In this document: in pieces, positions 45,522 through 58,100 of the stretch | Position numbering within the stretch: position 1 is the stretch's first letter | How the letters are laid out: the number at the start of each line of letters is the position of its first letter | From: Augochlora pura | Lineage: Eukaryota > Arthropoda > Insecta > Hymenoptera > Halictidae | DNA: 64,000 bases | Direction: 5' to 3' | NCBI RefSeq assembly: GCF_028453695.1 | Contig: NC_135777.1 | Location: 11,087,714 to 11,151,713 of the forward strand | Notes under the pieces: model-generated | Told to the model about the DNA's origin: nothing | Database searches by the model: none | The model's input: the letters and a program-made list of their open reading frames with translations, nothing else | Program-made: the position numbers and the translations under genes

Positions 45522-48500
45522 CACGCGCGCGTATGAACGAGGCCTTAAGCCCTCAAAGTGTGAGAAAGAAAAAAGAGCAGAGATGCATTCCAGCATGGAA
45601 TGTGGGATGGATCCGTCTCTGATAACCCGCCCATTGGAATGCGTACCTCGTACACCTTGGCGTATTCTCCCTCTCGTTTCGACTGCATTCAAGTGCATCT
45701 ACTTGCGCCCGCGTCACACATATTTCGGCTCTATTTTTAGACGTGTCGTTATTAATAATGCCGGCGGCAAACTATCTGCCGGACGCGCGGTACCAACCAC
45801 CGTGGCTTCGAACCTTTCCCGAGCCTGAAAAATCTCGGACGGCTCTAATCTCGCTAGCTCACGGTCCCTGGAATCTTTCTGGTCCGACTCGAGAGAACCG
45901 ATGATAAAATCTATGGGAATCGCCGTCGATCCCAAGTCCGAGCTTATGCCGGAAGCTTCGCCCGAAATCGGCCCGACTCTATTATTACGCGAGGCGTGCG
46001 CCGAACCGCGAGACATCGCGTACTCGCTCGGAACACGCATATACGTCGACGTGTACGCGCGTACTCGTTCATTCATCGCGGTTCACGCGGGCAGAGCGGC
46101 CAGAGCGTGGAATGAAAACGGCCGGCCAGATATGTCATACGTAGAAGACTATACGCGCAGCACCTTGGTGCATTCTATCTCTCGGCCGTGCGACGGCGAG
46201 GTGTACGCCGCACGAGCGCGCGCGCGCGTGGACGAGGCGTACGTGTGAGTCGCCTATTTTTAGACCGGTCCAGGACTATTTTTAGAGTCAGGCTTTCACG
46301 GTGCCCACCGAGCTTAACCCTGACTTACGTCCTACGTGGTCGCGGACCTAGGGATAACCGGAGGACGGCTTTGGTCAGAGGTTCGTTGGTCATCGACCAA
46401 ATGGGTTCTGCCATTTTCCGCTGACCGGTCCACACAGAGAACGAGCCTGGTCAAAGCTGAGCACGTGTCTCCCGTGTCTACCGTCTCGCAGAAAGTGCGT
46501 CGATTGTGATCAACATTCGATCGGGTCTGCAACGGAGATTCCGATGAACGATCTTCCGGAACCAATTGATGCGCTAGGAGAAACGTTCCGCGCCACCTAT
46601 TTCCTATCTCGCTTACGCGAGTCGAGAGGGACAGCCTTTGGTCTCTTGGCTTTCGACCTAGATTCCTTCGGCCCTTGTCGAGCCTGGATACATTCGGAGC
46701 CAGTGCACGCACCATAAGGCGGCTCTGTCGTTGAAAATCTCTCTCGATACGAAAATATCGGTAATAAATCACCGGCCGTATTTATAGACGGGAACCGACC
46801 GCCGGTTCGATCTTGCTGGATCTATTAATTGTCTCCAAATCCATCGAGGGTGGGAGGGGGGGGGGGGAGGCGAGGAGAAGATAAGCTGGAATGATCTGGT
46901 GGCGGGTGGTTCTTAATGAGCATCTCGTCGCGTTCTCTTTGTCTCGACTGGACCGATCGCGGCCTCGCAGGATCGCGGAGAGGAGACTTGCTCGCCATCG
47001 ATCTCGCGCCGTTTACCAAACATATTAATAGCGTAATTAACCTCGCGCGCAATCACGCGGCCGTAAGGCTACGCACGGAAGAGCGAGCACGAGGTGTAAC
47101 GCGCGATAAATTACGATGATTTACGGCAACCCGTTGATCACGCGAGGTAATCCATTTCCTTAATTGCCGGGCGGCGTCTGTTGCGCTCCAGCAACTCGGG
47201 AAAAGATAAAGCGACAAGTCGCGAAAGTAACAGCGATCAGCATCGTCGCGTCTCGACCATCCGGGCTACCGTTGGTCGGCCCGATTAATGCTTCAATCCT
47301 GATCCTGTCGTTAATCGATAATCCTGCTCCCAAAGATCATCCTCGCAAGACATTCACAAATCGCTGAACGAAATTGAAAGTATTAGCTACCGTTGGCACA
47401 CACACAATGGCAGTCGCAATTTAATTCAGGCTTTAATGAGCTACATATTCCGAGGGGTAATAATTAAACAACGGATCTTTCTGCAAAATGAAAACTATTC
47501 GCGTCACCTGCGAGACATAAAAGCCAAACATGAATTGTTTTCTTATCCTGTAACTTATTTTAATATATTCAAAATAATGAAACAACGTTTTTAGTTTCTT
47601 TAAATCTTTTCGCTGTTTTAAATTATACCTCCTCATGTTGCCATAAGTAATGATATTTATCCTTTGAATTCGAAATCCAAAATAGATTTTCTAACCTACA
47701 GTATTCATCATTTTGCATACTTGGTGTATATATGCGTATCAAGTTGAATATTGTCACTCGTACAACAGTTACACTTTCAACAGTTTATTAAATGCAAGCA
47801 TAGACAACGTAGAAATTATTTTGGATCGTGACGTAATTATTTCTAGCAACGCCTCGGAGTTACCACACGCGTGCAACGGGTTAAAATTTGTCAGAAGAAA
47901 AGGGTTTACAGAACTAGAAAAACTAAATTATGATTTATGGTTACACTGGTAAGATTTTCTCGGACAGGACAAACGAACGTTTCACCGCGCGGTATACAAA
48001 GAAAACTTACAATAATTTTTAGAAGACAGAATCGAAGTTATCTCAGCTACGACTAGATCCAATCTAATTTTTAAGCAACAATTTTTGTTCGCATATTCTC
48101 GAATTAATTTCTTTGAAATGAACGTTGATCTTCCCATTGGATCCTATACAAATAGTTTAGTGATTTAAAGTAGTTTGCAATGCTGAGTCAAGATGGAACC
48201 AAGCCCAGCCATCGGGGAGTTAAATATATGGCGGCCACTGTGGCGTTTCTAAAATACAGTGACCGAAGCCTGGACTCTGGAGAGGAGTCTGTCCTGGTCG
48301 AACCGCGTGTCCCTTAAAAATAGACACGCATCGATGACGGATCCGAACACTGGTGGATCTTGGATGATCCGGGTCGCGTCTCGATTTCGATTGCGTCAGG
48401 ACCGCGGCAAGCCGTTTCCGAAACGCGAGACGTACGCGATTAGTATTCGGTTAGATCGGACGTTGGAATTCTCTTCGTGGAGAAACTAATTTTAGCCGTG

Positions 48501-51500
48501 ATCGTTAAGATGATATTACGCGTTGCAGGTGAATAGCGGCTCACCGGCGGAAGCAGCTGGCTTGAAGGCCGGCGACGCAGTAATCAGGGTGAACAGCACC
48601 GAAATGTACAATCTGAGGCACAAGGACGCGCAGGACGTGATCGTCAGAGCCGGCAACAATTTCGAGGTCACCGTACAAAGGTAGTCGCCATTAACATTCC
48701 TCCCTTTTTGCCCCCGTCCTTTACTTCGAAGATTGTCAAACGCGCGCGACCGACGAAGCCTATGAAATTGAATTTAATATCGCGACCCTCTAGGACCCAA
48801 GAAGTCCGTAAAATTGAATTTACGATCGCGACCCTGTACCTTGACGATTATCGATGAGAAGGGCTATAGCGATATTGAATTTACCGTCGTGCCGACAGAG
48901 GTGGAGGCACATGGAAGCCGCACGTGACGCCTCTGGGTTCCAGCATGCCGTCGCCGTCGCCCACCTCGATGGGCAACATTACTCCAGTTACGAAGACGTC
49001 GTTGGCAGCGAAGAAACAGGATGGATCGCACATCGGCAGCGGGCACAACTTCAGTCCAAAACCATTCGTTAGTGTCAATTAGCGAAATGAATCGAGGAAT
49101 CTCAGCCTTGCTCCAAATTCTTCCTTTGTCTTTCTGTAGCCCACCTGCGACACACATTTTCCTCTTAGTATTTCTACTTATGATTACGCAAAATTCAATA
49201 AGCACCTGTCGCTTTTACGCTCACCCGATAGATCAAATAAACGTAGCCCCGAGAGAAGGTAATCGGTTGCTCGTGTTGCAGTTGAACGGAACGGGTGACT
49301 CGATCAAGTCTATCGTGAACAAACAATACAACAGTCCTGTGGGAATCTACAGCGAGGAAACCATCGCGGAGACGCTCTCCGCGCAGGCTGAGGTCCTGGC
49401 TGGAGGTGTCCTCGGGTAAAATTGCGCTGGTTGCGAACACCCTGGAAAAGAATATCTTCGGATAAACTGACGTTCTTTAACGTTTGTAGGGTGAACTTCA
49501 AAAAGAACGAGAAGAATTACAACGCTGAGAACAGCGAGGTATTCAAGATGGTTCAGGAAGCAGACAAGGAACCAAAGACTCCCGAGCCTGGTTAGTACAC
49601 GCAGTTAAATCCTCGATCTTCCACTTGCTTCAGTTTTGCCTCGATAACTGTCGCAGAATTTTCGCGTTTCCCAAAGGCTGGTGGAGATAGCGAAACACGA
49701 CAGCAATCGAGGCATCCTTGTACCGCGTTACGGTAGTTCAATGTTTCGCGTCGACGCAGTTAAAAGAAACACTGGAGAGTTCTCCCCACTGGCTAATTGT
49801 GCTAAAAAAGGAAGCATTTCTTGATGAGAATGTATTAGAAGAGCGATTCGCGACCGGAAGTCGTAATTAAGACGCGGCGAGCCACGAGTGTAAAATGGAT
49901 CGCTCTCCAGTGATTTTTTCCGTGGATCAGCTGGCTCGAAAGACGCCGGTCTTTTCGGTACGATAACTTCTTTGCGAAATAGCGGAGCCCACTGCACAGA
50001 GCGGCGTGATTACGCCGTCGTCGCCGGCCCTGGCAGGACTAAGGCCGGTCTCCTCGCCGGAAACCAAGCAGTATCAGCAGCAGCAGCAGCAACAGCAACA
50101 ACAGCAACAGCAACAGCAACAGCCCTCGACGCCGCAATCGAGCTTGCCGCCTGGACAGAACATTTGTGCCGAATGCGAGAGGCTCATCGTGTAAGTTGAC
50201 GAGGCCGGATCGCGTCCTCGGCCGTTACCTCGTTTCTTTCAGCCATTGACAGACACGAGACAGGGAAATCGGAGCGTTTCTTCAGCTCCTCGATAAGCAA
50301 CGAGGCGACCTTTTCCAACGTCGCGGATGTTCCCATTCGTATCGGATCTCGGTAATACGCCCCGTGTTTCTTAAATCGTTAAACCGTCAGACCGAAAAAT
50401 GGAACGACCGAGGCTTCGGGGATCAAAAAGACCCGATGAAAACCGAAAATCCGGATCGACTGCGAACGTCCTCGAACGCGGATGGCGAGAGATGACAGAG
50501 ACCAAACCCGTAGGGGATAGCTGGTTGCTCGCGTCTATCAAAAAGCTGTAGCCGGTGTCCAGTCGAGTCACAGATCGGTTTTCTCTACTTCCATGTCGTA
50601 GTTCATCCGAGAACAGAGTTTTACTCGTCGGTGAGCCACGCGGTTGGCGGAAGGGCCACCTCGCCGAGGTCACCCACGCCTCTATTCCATGCGCTCCACG
50701 GCACTCCGGCCTTCAATTCCAATGAAAATTCGTGGATACGTGCGCCGCAACGACAGGACTCCTCCCCATCTTCGGACACTTCGATCGTCCGTTGTAGCAA
50801 CTGTGACCGAGTGATCGTGTAACTATTTTCCACGAGAAATCGCCTCTTCTACCCCCACGTTTTCTTTTTTTTGCCAGCCCGATTGTTGATCGATCGGGTT
50901 ATTTGTTAGCTTGCCGACGATTTCTATCCGCCGCTTCTGTCAACTGTGACCCATGAACAAACGTACGGATCAGTGAGAAAGGTCACTGTGACGCGTGGAT
51001 GGGAACGAGCTCGCGACCTCGATCCTCGAAATATTTGATAGGCCCTTATTACTTCAACAAACCTAAACAAATTATTTGTCTGCGAGAAACGAACTTTAAG
51101 AACAATAGCGTCGAAAACGTAACCACTGCGCTAGAGACAAATGGAGGGGACAGCTATTTATTTGTACGATTCGCGTCAACTTTGAAAATATCTGAATTAC
51201 GACGAGACTTGGAAGCTAGTCCCATTAAAATATTCATGCCTGCGAAATTAACGACGTGGAACGAACGTTTACCGAATGGCCACAATTTCAACTCTACTGA
51301 ACCTACGGCTTCACTAAACCAACTCTCTCAAACTCGCAGTCATTACGTTTTGTAGGAGATTTTAACGCCAGTAGAACATTACAGGTGTGGTATAAGAATC
51401 ATCTTGACAGCAGATGTAGCCGTATGTTCAAATAGCATGGTTGTACTTATTTAATGAGAATGAGTTGAATTGCTGCGGCATAGTCGCATCGAAGAATTAA

Positions 51501-52079
51501 AGTGATAAGGGTTAACTTTATCGTGCGGAAGATGCACATAGATGTTGATAAATTGATCGAAGAGTCGCGGACTTCGTTCCCAACGAGAAGCAGTACCAAC
51601 GCGGAATCGTGGCTCGATTGTCGTAGAATCACCTGGTATCATTCGTCGAACGCTTTGATCGAGACGAAGACGTCCGCGCCATGCATATCCCTTCATCGTG
51701 CGACCGTAGATCGATCGACCGAGTCGGTGTCAGGTGTGCTCTGTCGATCGAGAATGGGGATTGCCGATGTGCTATCTTTCTACGCGTGTTGCACGGTTTT
51801 CCTGCTCTGTGTTTGCGTCGAAGCACCAATCCTCTCTGTCGCCTCTGTCGTCGGTACCGCTTCGTCGGTGAAGGACGGCTCCCCATTATCTGACTGGATT
51901 TCCATCATCCACAGGGAGCCGTGCACCGACCACTTGCACTCGCACTCGCACTCGCACTGGTGCAAGCTTCTCTTGCCTCTCATCTCGTGAGAAGTTCTCT
52001 CTCTCTCCTCTCTCTCTCATTCTCTACTCATTTTCTCACTCTATCTTTCTCTATTATCTCTATATTTTTCTCACTCTCT

Positions 52080-52115
<36 letters not shown>

Positions 52116-55100
52116 CTCTCTCTCTGTCTTCATTCTTTTCATTGTTCCATCTCGATCGCAACTCTTCGACATCATTCAGTGTGGTACTCGTCGAATATGC
52201 TCTCGCGAGAGCAACGTAGAACATGCTTTCGGTGTTGTGACTTTTTCATTTTTTCCATTGTTTTTCGATACCATTTTTGTCGTTTTGATATGTCGATGTG
52301 ATGCTTTTTGTATTTTTTTTTCCCGGACACTGTATTTTCACACTGTTTTTCGCCGCGAAGATCAGATTTTCTCGCTCGGGAAACATTCGTTTACTCATCG
52401 GTATTGGGATTTTGTCCGAAACGAAGAGAAACCCTTTCGACCAGATCAAACTGTACTTGCACTCTTGGAGAAAAGTGTTCGATCAAACAAGTTAAGCGCC
52501 TATAAAAGAGAAAAGAATTGGGCAGTGGTTCGTGGTAGGATCTGTGCCCCGTCCTCAAGCGTTTTGGCAACCGTCCTGATCGTTCGATCACCGAAAAGCG
52601 TTCTTTCTCCGCGATGCCACTTAAATCTTTTATAGCACGAAATACTTGTTTCTTTCGATCGAACCTTTTCTGACGGGAGTGGTGCATTATAAACTGTCGT
52701 TTCACGTACACACCTACACCAAAGTAGCGTTCTCGGCCTCCGTCGTCGAGGTGACGAGAACTCTTCTATCCGCTATCATCGATTAGGACGAAAACTCATG
52801 ACACTCTGTCCACTGATCGGGTAAGTAATAGCGAGCGAATCGACTCAATCGATCCACCTTTTTTCCGCAGGGGCGTCTTCGTTAGGATCAAGGAGAAGAA
52901 CCTGCACGTGGAGTGCTTCAAATGCTCGACCTGCGGCACCTCCTTGAAAAACGTCGGCTACTACAACATCAACAACAAATTGTACTGCGACATTCATGCG
53001 AAACTAGTCGCCAGGCAAAACGCACCTGCTGGCATGGTTCCAATCACCGTACCGCCGTGAGTATTCGAGCCCTCGTTGCTCCTACGCCTGAAACAATAAT
53101 CCCGCTTGAAACACTAACGAAGATAAGCAAACCGTGGCGAATGTAAGCGAGCCGTTAAGCTGGCAATTAAAGACTTACCGGAAATTCCACGGGAATGGAA
53201 CGGAACGGATTGCGCGAGCGCGAGAACCGATGGGAATAACGCGTGACAACCGCCAATAAAAATCCAATGAAATTTCCAGAGGCGGAAGGGCTCCTGCCAG
53301 CACGATTTCCGCTGCGCTGGCGAACGCGCCGCTCTCTCCACCCCTGAGCAACCACGCGTCTTCACCGCTGCCATTCTCTGTGAGTATTCTCCAAACAGTA
53401 CTAACTTCGGTTCTGCTTTCATCGTGTTCAGCATAGAGAGTATCGCTTTGCGTTGTCCCCGCCTGAAAATTACATTTGCTACATTCCACTGGCTCTGGAA
53501 AGTCTCCAGTTTCGTATCGGAAACCTGCAATCTCTACAAATAGATTCGACCGTATTCTTTTTTTTTTCTCATCGACCCTAACGCAGATTAGATTTGACAG
53601 ATTAAATTTTCCCTTTTAAACAACAATTCCTTAAACTTCCGTTTACGATTTCACTAGTCACTCCAATAAGACTTTCCGGAGCCACTTTATAAAAATTTCA
53701 TTCGAGCCGCGGGACTATTTCAATTCGAACTTCGAGCTTTTGATTCCCGAGTGCCAATTGGCTGCTTTCGATGGAACTCCTGATCTTTGTACGGCGAGGA
53801 AATTATCAAATCGCTTGCGTAATCTTTACCTTGAACAGTGGTGTAAATATTATATAACGCGCGTCGGTAATAGCTTCTTATAATTAGCACGCAGTACGAA
53901 CACCTTTCGGCTAAGCGTACACTCAGATTTTGAAGAATTAGTAACGGAAGCTGGTGTGTACTCACGCAAAGTTTAATCCTGAAACGCTGACCCTACGTTT
54001 TGCGGGACGAATAAGAACCAGAATCGCAGATAGAGAAATCGCTAGGATGAACAACCTTAACTCGTGTGTGGCCTCCGCTTTGCACTAATCGCTTTTCCAG
54101 GCTTACAATCGCTCGAGTCCAGATTACGGATCCCCGAATCTTCAAGTATCGTCCCCGAATAGGAACGGCTGCATCACGAACGGCGAGTGCCACTGGGAAT
54201 CGAAAACGTTTACGAGCACGATCACCATACAGACCGGTTGCACAGAGGTTGGCTGAACCCGTTATAAACCTACGAACCTTCGAACCGAATCGAATTCGCC
54301 TTGCCGTCGATTTTCCATGTCGCATAGCAGTCGCGCTTACGTGTCTGGTCGACCGGTTGGCCAATTGATACGCGACGAGCAAAATTGACAGGGATTTAAT
54401 CTCGTTCGGACACGTATTGTAACGAGAACGCGGGCTAACCCGCTAAACAGTCAGATGGATAGAGAAACAGAGAGAGAGAGAGAGAATGAAAGAGAAAATA
54501 AGTGAATGGCAGTGAGAAAGAGAAAGACGCAGGAAACGAGAAGGGAAGAAAAAGTTGCGACAGCGGTGAATCGGTGTCATCGTTATGATATTCGACCGAA
54601 TCGTCCTTCGGATCCGCGGACTTCCTTCTCGTTGACTCGTCGGAGAAATCGGTCCATCGGCTGGCAATCTTGATCGTTGGTTCCTCTTTGTCATCTATTT
54701 TTCGAACCAGTGACTAATTAGCCTGGCGCGATCGGGAGCGTGCGTGTTGCCGGTGCAGTCGGCTTCTCCCCGAATCTCTCCCCCTTTTTAATTGCCACCG
54801 CCACGTGACATCGTTCTGTCGTTTTATGCATTGCAGCCCACCCGCCTTGGCACATCGCCCGTCGAACCACCCAGTTTCCGATCAGTCCAGGTAATGTCCC
54901 AACGCGGCCCGGCCCGGCCCGTCTTAAGCTTCTCGCAACTCGAAACCTTACACTCCGTAAGGTACGTCCTTACCGATCCGATGATAATCGCGCACACCGC
55001 GGTCCCGCTGATTTGAATACCAGACTATGTTCTCCGGAGAAGTACGTTCAATCTCGCTTGCCTCGTTCGCGTCCTCCGCTTCCTGATTCTCGCGAGCCTT

Positions 55101-58100
55101 TTCCGATCGTTGGACCATTATTCCCGGATAATCCGACGAGTGCACGGAACTCGAGATATCTCGGTGGTGTCAGTGAAATTCGAGCATGACCAAGGCAGCG
55201 CTTAATCTCGTCGTTGTCTTCGGGCCGACCGCTTAACGAACTCGCGTTTGTGTCTGTGTTTTTCTCATTGTCGGAATGCGATGCACGCAGTATGCGTTGT
55301 TCTTTTATTTTTTATTTTGCCATCAACGGTCTTGTCAGGCATAGCGGAACACGCAGCACAGAGAATAACCAAGTATTTTATGCCGCACACAGGCGCCAGC
55401 CTCCAACAACCTGATTGGTCCGAAGCCGTTTGGAGGATCAAGCACTCTGCCGTCGAACCTGTCGTCGCCTCCTCCGTTGATCAACTCGGGAAGCAGCACT
55501 CTGCCACGACCTCAGAGTCAGACTGTGACTGGTAAGTTCTCCTCTTCATGGAGGACAATGATCCGCCAAACGCGCGGAGAATCCCGCGAGCAGACCGTGC
55601 GAATTTCGGTGTCGATATTGAACGCGGAAAAAATCGTCTCGCCCATCCGCGAATCGACGTTATGTAATTTGCGATCGCCTTATGCAACTTCGTCGACTCC
55701 CTCGTCGAGGGTCTGAACAGGGCTCTCAAACGCCAGAGAAACAATTCTGCAAAGCGACCCGGAGTTTTCATTGTCGAACAGTCTACGGCATCAACAAAAT
55801 TGATGGTAACCGATCGATCAGGACTCGTACCCGAAAGGTTGTGAGGTAGTGAGAACCGTAGGAGAAGATTTTCTCGTGGTACACGCAAAATCTAGTTTAA
55901 AAGGCTCGTAGAACAAACGCCAAAGTACCAGGTGCTCAGACCTCGTTTGGGGCATGCACGAAATTCCTTGTCGCGACGCGATGCGACGACCAATCACCAG
56001 GATAATTACGACAGGCACGCCACTGTCTTCCTGGCTCGCGGTTCACGGTTTCGCTGTTCGTGGTTCTCGTTTCCCGGTTGCCGGGAAGCAAAAAAGCAGG
56101 AAATCGCGTTCGTATAAATCCGCGTGCCGACGACAAGCGGAGAGCACGAGTTTTTCGCAGTATCTGGAGGAACGATCTCCGTTCGATCGCGTATAATCAT
56201 GACGGCGAACCAGCCTATTATCCTTGGCCTCACTTTGCTCTTCGATTGTTGCAAATAGGTCTGATCTCCGCCCTGGCAAAGCCAAAAAGTGCACCCTTCA
56301 CAGGTATGGCGAATAAGATTCGAGCCTGTTGACCGAGTTTCGAGCTTTGGCTAATATCATGCTCCATTTGGCTTGCGTCCTCGCATACTTTTTTCTTTTC
56401 ATCTACTCGCACCTCCCTTCGTCATCGATCTCGTTCCCGTTTCACGGTGCGCCCACGCGATCCAACGAGGACGATTCTTTTCGATTGTAGATCGTAGATC
56501 AGCCGACGCGCGTTTACTCCAAGTTTGCAAGCTCTCTTGTCGAACTTGCCACTCGCACCCGGTCGTCGATCCTCGTGACGTGTCGACGGCGAGTTCCGAG
56601 AGCTGCGACACACACATATTCGCATGACATTCTCATTATTCTCGATCACGATCGCATATAGCCAATCGAATTATTTATACTCCGGGAACGTATCGAGCAA
56701 CGATGATGTGGACCGATCGAAATGAAATTGGGACGATTCGGTCGAGACCCGGATAGCGAATTAATGAATCGGGTCCGCATCGAGAGCTTACGTAACCGCA
56801 GAGAGGACACGCGAGTAAAAATATACCCGCGTGTTTGTATTTTGTTTTCCTCTCACCTCGGTGTTCCTCTTTCTTCTCTTCGAGTAACGAGCATGTTATA
56901 TTTCTTTCCCCGTTTCATTTCACGAACATCTGAAACCACACGCGCAACGTTAAAAAGTCTCGCATGCATATAAACACAGACATGGGAATCGAATTCGTAC
57001 TTCGATCTGCCAAAGCATTACCTTTCCTGGGCATAATTTTTTCTTTTCTTATCTTTTTTCAGCCGGTCCATCTTTCAACCCGAAACCCAGACCCTTCTCC
57101 CTCACGTTCGCATGAATCGGTAGCTCTCGACTGCGCCGTCGTCGTCGTCCTTGTGCTGACAGCCGAATCGAACGATATCCGATTATATCTATATATGACA
57201 ATTATTATATTCAACGTTCACGATCTCCCCTCTCGCTGTCTCGAACATCGTGATTCGGTGAGCGACGACTCCTGAAACGTTCTCATAGTTCCTCGACGCC
57301 AGAATTACTCGACTGGTCGAAACGACCGGTTCCAGATTTCATTCATTCAATCATTCATTCATTCATTCATTCATTCTTTCAACCATTCGTTCGCCTATCC
57401 ATCGCTATATGAGATATATTACGAAATATATTACACCTTCGACGAACAAGTACTTTGATAAAAAAAGGTTCTATTATGTGCATAGAAAACGTCTATTTAT
57501 TGGAAGAGATCGATCGCGAACCAGCCGTTCCAACCGTCCAATAGTTCCAGCGTAACTTATTTATTCGTCGAAGCCGAATCACGTGTTTCGGGATCGGTAA
57601 CATCGTGAACCATACCGACGAGTGTTTCCTCGAAAAGTGTTGAGAGATTTGAAGTGGTATTACGAAATAAAGCGACAGCCAAGCCGAGCAAGCTCTTCGC
57701 TCGATACATGTTGTTCCTTTTCTCCAATTTCATGTGAAAACACGACGAAAACGTCTTCAAGTTCCTCCGAAGTGTAATCGCGGCATACCGAGTCGCAGAA
57801 TGTTCGCAAAACTGATGAAAGATCCGCTGCCTCCCTCCTTTCTCGCGTCGTCGGTGCTTCCGAGGGGAACTCGGGGTCGTCGAGATGCTAAAACACTCGG
57901 ACAGCTCGTGGCCATAATTTCCGTAGCCTGCGTTCCACGATCAATGATTCATCGAGAAGTGCGACTGCTCACTCGTTAACGCTTGCTCACTCTGCCAAGA
58001 ACGCTCGCGTCGATCGACCGTCAATCGACCGTCAACCGACCGCCAACCATGCGTCAACGAGCTTCCGCTTCTCCGTTGCTTTCTGTCCGTTCAGAGCCAA

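Larger units (their letters stand above)
35376..48528 (+). other. Zasp52 first coding intron, 13.2 kb
   Basis: I see no convincing nested gene on either strand. Most is CpG-rich with AT-rich patches (about 37770-38160, 42080-42600, 44800-45200, 47400-48200). Contents noted: a solo mariner end near 41252, GCGAAC hexamer repeats near 36676-36712, a GA microsatellite at 45460-45520 and four MEF2-consensus sites between 45731 and 48323. Open frames up to about 207 codons have no recognisable domains. Confidence 0.55.

Noticed and set aside
38155..48240. Shared ATGGAACCAAG followed by CCATC at about 38158 and 48191
   Set aside because: Similarity fades within 25 bp; not enough to claim a repeat family.
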